The notes under the pieces are model-generated. The model saw only the letters and a program-made list of their open reading frames with translations, searched no databases and was not told where the DNA came from. Source: an uncultured Faecalibacterium sp. (GTDB taxonomy: Bacteria > Bacillota > Clostridia > Oscillospirales > Ruminococcaceae). Taken from it: a stretch of 64,000 nucleotides of DNA. Location of the stretch: contig UQGD01000002.1 of NCBI GenBank assembly GCA_900540455.1, forward strand, positions 1 to 64,000, given 5' to 3'. Below are positions 58,003 through 64,000 of this stretch, one piece after another. How positions within the stretch are numbered: position 1 is the first letter of the stretch; every line of letters begins with the position of its first letter. The translations under genes were made by a program, and so were the position numbers.

Positions 58003-60309
58003 ATGAAAGAAGATACGATTTTTATCAACCGGGAGCTGAGCTGGCTGGATTTCAACCGCCGGGTGCTGGTGCTGGGCAAGGATAAAAATGTCCCCCTGGC
58101 GGAGCAGCTGAAATTTTTGTCTATTTTCGGGTCGAACTTGGATGAGTTTTTTATGGTGCGTGTGGGCTCTTTGCAGGAGCGAGCCAACCTGATGCACGCC
58201 AAAAAGGAAAAGGAGGGTCGGGAGAATAAGACCAATATGACTGCGGAGGAGCAGTTGGCGGCTATTATGCCCAAAACAGCGCAGATGCAGGCGGAATGTG
58301 ACAAGTATTACGAAAAAGCGCTGGAAAATCTCGCGGCTTGCGGGTATCAGAAGGTGGATTTTGATCACCTGGAAAAAAGTGAGGAGCATTTCTGGAAAAA
58401 ATATTTCCAGCGGGAGCTGTTTCCGATCCTCAGCCCGCAGATCGTGGATAACCGCCACCCGTTCCCGTTCCTCCGCAACAAGGAGATCTATCTGGGCGTT
58501 CTGCTGAAAGAGAAACGTGCCGGCACACAGAGCCTGGGCATCATTCCGATCTCCAGTCAGATGGAGCGTATCCACATCTTCAAAAAGGACGATAAGACCC
58601 TTTTTGCCCTTACCGAAGAGCTGGTGCTGCACTATGCCGGGGTCATTTTTGGCAAGGAACAGATCGTGGAAAAATGCTTGTTCCGGGTCACCCGCAATGC
58701 AGATATCGACGTCAAAGAGGGAATGATGGACCATGATATCGACTATCGGGAGATCATGGCCGATCTGCTCAAGCGCCGCCGCAAACTGGCGGCAGTGCGG
58801 CTGCAGATCACACCCACTGCACCCACTGAGGTGGTGCGCACGCTGTGTGCAAAACTGGAACTGCCCCATAAGCGGGTCTTTGTGCAAAAAAGCCCGCTGG
58901 ACCTGAGCTTCTTCTTCCGTCTGCTTTCCAGGGTCGAAGCAGATGGTCATCCGGAGCTGTTCTATCCGGCTGCCCGGCCGATGCTGCCGCCCCCGGAGTA
59001 TGACCTGGCACAGCAGGTGGCGCAGCGGGATGTACTGCTGTGCTACCCGTATCAGTCCATTCGGCCGTTCATCACGCTGCTGAAAAAGGCAGCGCAGGAC
59101 CCGGAGGTCATCTCCATCAAAATGACCCTGTACCGTATGGCGCGGGAGTCTCAGATCGTTCAGGCTCTGATGGAAGCGGCCGAAAACGGCAAAGAAGTGG
59201 TTGCGCTGGTGGAGCTGCGGGCCCGTTTTGACGAGCAGAACAATATCGACTGGTCCAAACAGCTGGAGAGCGCAGGCTGTACCGTGATCTATGGATTTGA
59301 GGATTATAAGGTCCACTCCAAATTGACGCTCATCACAAAGAAAGGCCCGAGCGGGTATTCCTACATCACTCAGATCGGTACCGGCAATTACAACGAAAAG
59401 ACCAGCGAGCTGTATACCGACTACTCGTTCCTTACCTCGGACCCGGCCATCGGTGCGGAAGCATCCAATATATTCCAGAACTTGGCGGTGCATAAGCTTA
59501 CCGAAACTTCCGACCAGATGCTGGTAGCACCGCTGCGGTTCAAAAGTGTACTGCTGGAAGAGATGGACCATGTGATCGAGGCTGCACGGCTGGGCCGTCC
59601 CGCATCCATGATCCTGAAAAACAACTCCATCAGTGACCGAGATATCATCCTGAAATTGCAGGAGGCCAGCTGTGCAGGTGTCCGGATCGATATGATCGTT
59701 CGCGGCATCTGCTGTGTGCGGGCCGGTGTGCCGGGCAAGACCGAAAATCTGCATATCCGCAGCTTGGTGGGGCGCTACCTGGAGCATGGCCGCATTTACA
59801 GCTTTTTTGATGGGCAGTATACCCGGATCTATATTGCCTCCGGCGACTTTTTGACCCGCAATACAGAGTGTCGGGTCGAGGTGGGCGTCCGTATCCAGGA
59901 CCCCGCCCTGGTGGAAAAGCTCAGCCAGATCCTGGATCTGCAGCTGCGGGATAATATCAATGCCCGGGAAATGCGCCCGGACGGCAGCTACCAGAAGGTA
60001 AAACCTGCGGATGGGGAGCCGGAGGTCAACGGGCAGATGGGGATGTACGATCTGCTGCGGGGAGACTGGATGCCCCGCCCGGCCTATGTTCCGGAATCGG
60101 TGGTGCCTGTGCATGCGGAACAGGAGGCACCGGCTGAGCCCCTGCATCCGGAGGAACCGACTGTGCCGGAGACGGCGCAGCAAGAACAGCCAGAACAGCA
60201 AGAGCTGATTGTTCCGGCACGCCCGGCGGATGGTTCGTCCATGACAGTGGAAGTGGTGCAGCCCCGGCGCAGCTGGCTGGACCGCTTGTTGGGCAAATTT
60301 GGAATTTAA
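58003..60309 (+). CDS. ppk1: Polyphosphate kinase 1
   Basis: Makes inorganic polyphosphate from ATP through a phospho-histidine. The 768-residue protein has the N-terminal helical domain (INRELSWLDFNRRVL, NLDEFFMVRVG), the head domain, and two catalytic domains with the autophosphorylated His in KVHSKLTLI, GTGNYNEKTSELYTDYSF, MIVRGICC and RYLEHGRIY. At the position before IGTGN, where a second His is common, this protein has Gln. Past the usual end (about 700) lies a Pro/Glu/Gln-rich linker and a terminal amphipathic helix (RRSWLDRLLGKFGI). ATG 58003 follows AGGGGAA; an ATG at 57979 is less supported. Confidence 0.95.
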   Translation: MKEDTIFINRELSWLDFNRRVLVLGKDKNVPLAEQLKFLSIFGSNLDEFFMVRVGSLQERANLMHAKKEKEGRENKTNMTAEEQLAAIMPKTAQMQAECDKYYEKALENLAACGYQKVDFDHLEKSEEHFWKKYFQRELFPILSPQIVDNRHPFPFLRNKEIYLGVLLKEKRAGTQSLGIIPISSQMERIHIFKKDDKTLFALTEELVLHYAGVIFGKEQIVEKCLFRVTRNADIDVKEGMMDHDIDYREIMADLLKRRRKLAAVRLQITPTAPTEVVRTLCAKLELPHKRVFVQKSPLDLSFFFRLLSRVEADGHPELFYPAARPMLPPPEYDLAQQVAQRDVLLCYPYQSIRPFITLLKKAAQDPEVISIKMTLYRMARESQIVQALMEAAENGKEVVALVELRARFDEQNNIDWSKQLESAGCTVIYGFEDYKVHSKLTLITKKGPSGYSYITQIGTGNYNEKTSELYTDYSFLTSDPAIGAEASNIFQNLAVHKLTETSDQMLVAPLRFKSVLLEEMDHVIEAARLGRPASMILKNNSISDRDIILKLQEASCAGVRIDMIVRGICCVRAGVPGKTENLHIRSLVGRYLEHGRIYSFFDGQYTRIYIASGDFLTRNTECRVEVGVRIQDPALVEKLSQILDLQLRDNINAREMRPDGSYQKVKPADGEPEVNGQMGMYDLLRGDWMPRPAYVPESVVPVHAEQEAPAEPLHPEEPTVPETAQQEQPEQQELIVPARPADGSSMTVEVVQPRRSWLDRLLGKFGI

Positions 60310-60314
60310 TAGAT

Positions 60315-60634
60315 AAAAAAGACTGCGGTTTTTGGCTGCCTCCGAATAAGAAACCATTGCCCGCCGACTGACGATTTTGTGTAATTGCTGTGTCAAAGCA
60401 GCTTGCCAGCCAGCAAGGATGCCTGCGCTGCTTTTCCTTGCACTAGCCCAAAATCGCCGGGCGGCGGGTGCGTAGCAGTTCTGGCCCGGAGATTTGTGCC
60501 CAGAGTGCCCTGGAAAGGGCGCGTGGAATACTGGATGTATTTCCAAGCCCTTTACAGGGTGCTATGGGGCAAATCTCTCAGCCAGAACCAATGTTTTCTT
60601 ATTTGGAGGCAGCCTTCGGGCTGCGGTCTTTTTC
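60315..60634 (+). ncRNA. Large three-way-junction RNA with overlapping terminator (candidate attenuator or structured repeat)
   Basis: Not a known class to me. P1: 60334-60359 pairs with 60589-60614 over 26 bp, with one C-U mismatch and one G-U pair. P2 starts at the next base: CCCGCCG and CGATTTTG (60360-60379) pair with CAAAATCG and CGGCGGG (60449-60468), with inner stems 60395-60402/60427-60434 and TTGC/GCAA. P3: 60478-60588, a rod of about 45 bp with G-U pairs and bulges, ending one base before P1 resumes. A terminator (GCAGCC-TTCG-GGCTGC, 60609-60624, then U5) uses the 3' end of P1, so P1 and terminator exclude each other. An outer pairing 60315-60326/60623-60634 also exists, which would suit a palindromic mobile repeat. 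Confidence 0.7.
60609..60634 (+). terminator. Intrinsic terminator with UUCG tetraloop
   Basis: GCAGCC-TTCG-GGCTGC followed by GGTCTTTTTC, 55 bases before the M23 peptidase gene; overlaps the P1 helix of the structured RNA. Confidence 0.8.
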
Positions 60635-60688
60635 TTCCCATTGGCGCATACAGTGGCTCGTATAACGGATGGGGAGGGGCAAGGGGAT

Positions 60689-61231
60689 ATGCAAAGGACA
60701 GGCTGGGGCAAAAAGAGGGGACGGCGCTGGCTGACGATCGGGGTGCTGTTATGGGTGCTTTTTGTTTTGACGGGGACAGCCTCTGCCCAAAAACAGGCTC
60801 CGCCGGGCAGCAGTTTGTCCCAGGCAGAGCCGGGGCGTTTGTGTTTCCCGCTAGGGGGGAACGTCTGGCGGATATCTGACCCTTATGGATGGCGAAAAGA
60901 TCCCTTTACCAGTCGGGAACAATTTCATAGAGGGGTGGACCTGGCTTGCCCCCAGGGGACACCGGTGCGGGCAGCACAAGGGGGCGTTGTGGCACAGGCC
61001 CGGCGCAGCACGAGCTTTGGAAATTATCTTCGCATCCGGCACCCTGGCGGATGGGAGAGCATCTATGCCCATCTGGAATACCTCTATGTGCGCCCTGGGG
61101 AGGTGGTGGAGCAGGGGCAGCTTCTGGGTGCGGCAGGACAGACCGGCAGAGCCACCGGACCCCACCTGCATTTTGAACTTCTCCATCAGGGGCAGCGCTT
61201 TGATCCCTCCAAAGCGCTGCGGCTGCCATGA
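60689..61231 (+). CDS. Secreted or membrane-anchored M23 (LytM) peptidase, SpoIVFA-like position
   Basis: The 180-residue protein has a basic head and hydrophobic segment (WLTIGVLLWVLFVLTGTASA), either a signal peptide or an anchor, then an M23 domain: HRGVDLACPQGTPV with the zinc His and Asp, YAHLEYLYVRPGE, and GPHLHFELLH with the HxH pair. All zinc ligands are present, so it may cut peptidoglycan cross-links. The M50 gene overlaps its stop by 4 bases, the arrangement of SpoIVFA-SpoIVFB in sporulating relatives. AGGGG-type site precedes ATG 60689. Confidence 0.85.
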   Translation: MQRTGWGKKRGRRWLTIGVLLWVLFVLTGTASAQKQAPPGSSLSQAEPGRLCFPLGGNVWRISDPYGWRKDPFTSREQFHRGVDLACPQGTPVRAAQGGVVAQARRSTSFGNYLRIRHPGGWESIYAHLEYLYVRPGEVVEQGQLLGAAGQTGRATGPHLHFELLHQGQRFDPSKALRLP

Positions 61232-61776
61232 AGCACTGGGTACGCTTTGGCCCGCTGGAACTGCATCATCCGCTGCTTTTGTGCGGAATGTTGTACCTTC
61301 TGCTGTACTTTGATGCCAGCGGGTTTCTGCGCCTGGGGCTTGCGTCGGCGCTGCTGCATGAGGCGGGGCATATCCTGGTCTACTGGGCGTTCACCGGACG
61401 CTGTCCTGTGATCCAGATAGGGTTGACGGGACTGTGTATGCGTCACCGGGAGGCCGGGCTTTCTCCGGAAAAAGTGTTCTGGCTGGCGGCTGCTGGACCG
61501 GGGGTCAATCTGCTGCTGGCCTTGGGTGGGTATCTTCGGCTTGTTCATCGGGCCACAGTGCGGGGCAGTGCCTTTTTGGCGGCCAATCTGCTGACGGGAG
61601 CCTTTAATCTGCTGCCCATTCCGCCGCTGGATGGTGCGCAGATGCTGCTGAGTCTGTGGCAAGTCCTGAAAAATCGAAAAGAGCGTAGGATCTCTCCCGC
61701 CCAAAAGGCAAAACGGCCGCAGTACTTCGGCGGCAAAACCTGTAATTGCAATTCGCCGGGAAATAAGGTAAAATAA
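61228..61776 (+). CDS. M50-family intramembrane metalloprotease (SpoIVFB-like)
   Basis: A 182-residue site-2-protease-type membrane enzyme. The zinc motif HEAGH is at residues 44-48 inside a hydrophobic helix, and the third ligand lies in NLLPIPPLDGAQM near residue 128. About four membrane helices are visible. SpoIVFB of spore formers cuts pro-sigma-K; here no CBS domain is present and the C-terminus is short and basic. It overlaps the M23 gene by 4 bases, so the pair probably acts together. Its substrate in this organism is unknown. Confidence 0.87.
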   Translation: MKHWVRFGPLELHHPLLLCGMLYLLLYFDASGFLRLGLASALLHEAGHILVYWAFTGRCPVIQIGLTGLCMRHREAGLSPEKVFWLAAAGPGVNLLLALGGYLRLVHRATVRGSAFLAANLLTGAFNLLPIPPLDGAQMLLSLWQVLKNRKERRISPAQKAKRPQYFGGKTCNCNSPGNKVK

Positions 61777-61808
61777 AAGGAACCATAATGCTTAAATGGA
61801 GGAACCGG

Positions 61809-63671
61809 ATGTTTGAACCAAAGCTGAAAGAAGCGCTGGGCCGGGTGCAGAAACCTGGCCGCTATACCGGCGGCGAGCCTGGCAGCGTGTATAAAGATAA
61901 GTCCCAGGTGGATGTGCGGTTTGCGTTCTGCTTCCCGGACACCTACGAGGTAGGTATGTCCTTTCTGGGGGAGAAGATCTTGTACGAACTGCTGAACGCC
62001 CACGAGAATTGGTGGTGTGAGCGTGCCTTTATGCCCTGGCTGGACATGAAGGCAGAGATGGAGCGCCTGTCTCTGCCGCTGTATACGCTGGAGAGCAAGG
62101 ACCCGCTGGCTGCCTTTGATGCGGTGGGCTTTACCCTGCAGTATGAGCTGTCCTACACCAATATCCTGGCGATGCTGGACCTGGCGGGGATCCCGTTCTA
62201 TGCAAAAGACCGGGACGAGAGCTGGCCCTTGATCGTGGCGGGCGGCCCCTGTGCCTGCAACGCAGAGCCGATCGCAGATTTCTTTGATGTGATCCAGCTG
62301 GGAGAAGGCGAGCGTCAGCTGCCCGCCATCTGTGCAGAGATCGAGAAGGCAAAAAAGGAAGGCGGCGTCTCCAAGACCGAGCTTTTGCTGCGGCTGGCCA
62401 AGATCCCGGGGGTGTATATCCCTGCCTTCTATGACGTGACCTATTACGAGGATGGCCGGGTCCAGGCGATCACGCCCAATCAGCCGGGGGTCCCGGCGGT
62501 GATCACCAAGGCGATCATCCAGGATATGAACGATTTTGCCCCGCCCACCAACTTTGTGGTGCCCATGGTGGGTGCGATCCAGGACCGTGCCAGCGTGGAA
62601 GTACTGCGGGGCTGTGTCCGTGGCTGCCGGTTCTGCCAGGCGGGCTTTTTGTACCGTCCCATGCGCCAGCGGGATGCCGCTCTGCTGAACCGGGCGGCTC
62701 AGGATCTGTGCGCCAATACCGGCTATGAGGAGCTGAGTCTGTCCAGCTTGTCTACTTCGGACCACAGCCAGCTGGAAGAGCTGCTGGACGATCTGAACGA
62801 GTGGGCGCCTAAGGAGCACGTCAGTCTGTCGCTGCCGTCTCTGCGGGTGGACAACTTCTCGGAGAGCCTGATCGAAAAGACCACAAAGGTGCGCAAGAGC
62901 GGTCTGACCTTTGCTGCTGAGGCGGGCACCCAGCGTCTGCGGGATGTCATCAATAAAAATGTCACCTGGGACGAGATCGAAAAGACCTGCGGCATTGCGT
63001 TTGCTGCCGGGTATACCTCGGTCAAGCTCTATTTTATGATGGGCCTGCCGACGGAGACTATGGAGGATATCGAGGGCATTGCCGAGACTGCCCAGAAGGT
63101 GGTTGACCTGTACTACCATACGACCAACCACGCCAAGGGCAAGGGCGTCCAGGTCACCATCAGCTGCGCCTGCTTTGTGCCCAAGCCCCACACTCCGTTC
63201 CAGTTCGTGCCGATGGATTCGGCCGAGACCTTGCAGGCAAAGCAGAAGCACCTGCTGGAGAGCGTGCGCAGCCGCAAGATCAAGGTGAACTATCACGACA
63301 GCAAGACCAGTCTGCTGGAAGGCGTGTTTGCCAAAGGTGACCGCCGCCTGGCGCCTGCACTGGTGGAAGCTTACAAGCGCGGCTGTTTCTTTGACGGCTG
63401 GGAGGAGTGCTTCCGCTACGACACCTGGATGCAGGTGTTTGCAGACCTGGGCATTGACCCTTATTTCTACTGCCAGCGCCCCATTGCTCTGGATGAGGTG
63501 ACCCCCTGGTCTCACATGGATTACGGTGTGACCCATGAGTATCTGGTGCGGGAGTACAAAAAGGCACTGGCTGCACAGACTACGCCGCCCTGCAACCGTC
63601 AGTGCGGCGGCTGCGGCGCAAATCATCTGTTGGGAGGACCCTGCTTTGATTACAGTACGGATCTCGTTTGA
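61809..63671 (+). CDS. B12-binding-type radical SAM protein (TIGR03960 family)
   Basis: A 620-residue radical SAM protein. The N-terminal part resembles a cobalamin-binding-like domain (VDVRFAFCFPDTYEVGMSF), and the core has VLRGCVRGCRFCQAGFLYRP with the CxxxCxxC cluster motif. The C-terminus has a further Cys set (CNRQCGGCG). It is typically encoded beside a DUF2344 protein, as here, in front of the ribosomal L21/L27 genes in clostridia. Its product is unknown; a tRNA or rRNA modification is a fair guess. I choose ATG 61809, set by GGAGGA; ATG 61788 with AAAGGAA is a possible alternative. Confidence 0.88.
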   Translation: MFEPKLKEALGRVQKPGRYTGGEPGSVYKDKSQVDVRFAFCFPDTYEVGMSFLGEKILYELLNAHENWWCERAFMPWLDMKAEMERLSLPLYTLESKDPLAAFDAVGFTLQYELSYTNILAMLDLAGIPFYAKDRDESWPLIVAGGPCACNAEPIADFFDVIQLGEGERQLPAICAEIEKAKKEGGVSKTELLLRLAKIPGVYIPAFYDVTYYEDGRVQAITPNQPGVPAVITKAIIQDMNDFAPPTNFVVPMVGAIQDRASVEVLRGCVRGCRFCQAGFLYRPMRQRDAALLNRAAQDLCANTGYEELSLSSLSTSDHSQLEELLDDLNEWAPKEHVSLSLPSLRVDNFSESLIEKTTKVRKSGLTFAAEAGTQRLRDVINKNVTWDEIEKTCGIAFAAGYTSVKLYFMMGLPTETMEDIEGIAETAQKVVDLYYHTTNHAKGKGVQVTISCACFVPKPHTPFQFVPMDSAETLQAKQKHLLESVRSRKIKVNYHDSKTSLLEGVFAKGDRRLAPALVEAYKRGCFFDGWEECFRYDTWMQVFADLGIDPYFYCQRPIALDEVTPWSHMDYGVTHEYLVREYKKALAAQTTPPCNRQCGGCGANHLLGGPCFDYSTDLV

Positions 63672-64000
63672 AAAGAAGGCCGAGGCCTCCTATATCTCAC
63701 TGCTGGACCTGCAGCGGGTAATGCAGCGGGTCCTCAAGCGCAGCGGCCTGCCGGTGTGGCACACGCTGGGCTTTAACCCCCATATCTACATGACCTTTGC
63801 CTGCCCGCTGTCGCTGGGGCAGGAGAGCTTGTGTGAGTGTGTGGATGTCAAGACCGAGGCCGAGGCTCCGGACTTTGCGCAGTGGCAGTCTGCACTCAAC
63901 GCCATTATGCCGGCGGGCATTTATGTTACACAGGTGGCCCCCGTGGAGATGAAGGCGGATTCCATCGCTTACGCCTGCTATCAGGTGCGCTGCCCGGCTT
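63646..64000 (+). CDS. DUF2344 (TIGR03936) family protein, N-terminal part (partial)
   Basis: The last 355 bases encode 118 residues beginning ITVRISFEKKAEASYIS after a TTG start, then LDLQRVMQRVLKRSGLPVWHT and GFNPHIYMTFACPL, the conserved opening of the radical-SAM-linked DUF2344 family. The TTG is 6-7 bases after GGGAGGACC and overlaps the radical SAM gene end by 26 bases. In other species both domains can be fused, so the two proteins likely work together. The gene continues past the window. Confidence 0.85.
   Translation, partial: MITVRISFEKKAEASYISLLDLQRVMQRVLKRSGLPVWHTLGFNPHIYMTFACPLSLGQESLCECVDVKTEAEAPDFAQWQSALNAIMPAGIYVTQVAPVEMKADSIAYACYQVRCPA

Noticed and set aside
57037..60546. 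A 1169-codon open frame on the minus strand opposite ppk1 and the HAD-like gene
   Set aside because: It is a shadow frame: composition is rich in Gln, Arg, His and Leu with no domain, and the plus strand holds well-recognised genes.
60315..60634. Known RNAs (6S, SRP, tmRNA, RNase P) for the structured element
   Set aside because: No central bubble of 6S, no GGAAGGAAGCAGC-type SRP loop, no tmRNA reading frame or RNase P conserved boxes; the three-way junction with long rods does not match them.

Overview
The window looks like chromosomal DNA of a low-oxygen gut Firmicute of the Oscillospiraceae/Ruminococcaceae, close to Faecalibacterium or Subdoligranulum. This is inferred from fairly high G+C, clostridial gene orders (rplU-rpmA-obg; miaB-ymcA-mutS-mutL; sepF-ylmH-divIVA-ileS-lspA), an archaeal-type AspRS, and extracytoplasmic flavin reductases. 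No database search was possible. I found no rRNA, tRNA, CRISPR array, transposase or prophage gene.

Layout. 1-5029: housekeeping genes (rplU end, rpmA, obgE, mrnC, a small Asn-rich protein on the minus strand, an RsmF-like methyltransferase, yebC). 5182-12877: a solute-uptake and catabolic locus (Tat-type binding lipoprotein, HAD phosphatase, two ABC permeases, a TIM-barrel isomerase, a SIS isomerase, a YjbQ-family protein, a GntR/UTRA regulator), with no ATPase and no kinase. 13032-18334: a LacI-type regulator and a nucleoside/purine salvage operon (nucleoside hydrolase, tandem deoxyribosyltransferase-fold protein, adenine deaminase). 18399-23388: a large MacB/FtsX-type ABC exporter, a small membrane protein and an orphan OmpR-type response regulator. 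23542-28942: two exported flavin reductases separated by a LysR regulator. 29054-36668: an MgsA-like protein lacking catalytic residues, an NSS transporter, a cupin, a GntR-pyrB-pyrI operon, a MATE exporter and a lone sugar-phosphate transferase.

36717-64000: mostly core genes: aspS, a GlsB-type membrane protein, nth, rarA, a PerR-like regulator, miaB-ymcA-mutS-mutL-miaA, an HlyD-like protein, sepF-ylmH-divIVA-ileS, lspA-rluD-HAD, ppk1, then M23 peptidase, M50 peptidase, a radical SAM protein and a DUF2344 protein that runs off the end.

The most striking unexplained element is at 60315-60634, between ppk1 and the M23 peptidase gene. It folds on paper into a three-way-junction RNA: a 26-bp closing helix and two long rod-like arms that abut it. 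The 3' strand of the closing helix is also the left arm of an intrinsic terminator, so it looks like a large attenuator or riboswitch-like RNA, or else a structured mobile repeat. Other leads are the kinase-less uptake locus with YjbQ, the tandem deoxyribosyltransferase protein, the MgsA-like protein without catalytic residues, GntR-linked pyrBI, a degenerate HAD protein, and a SpoIVFA/SpoIVFB-like peptidase pair.
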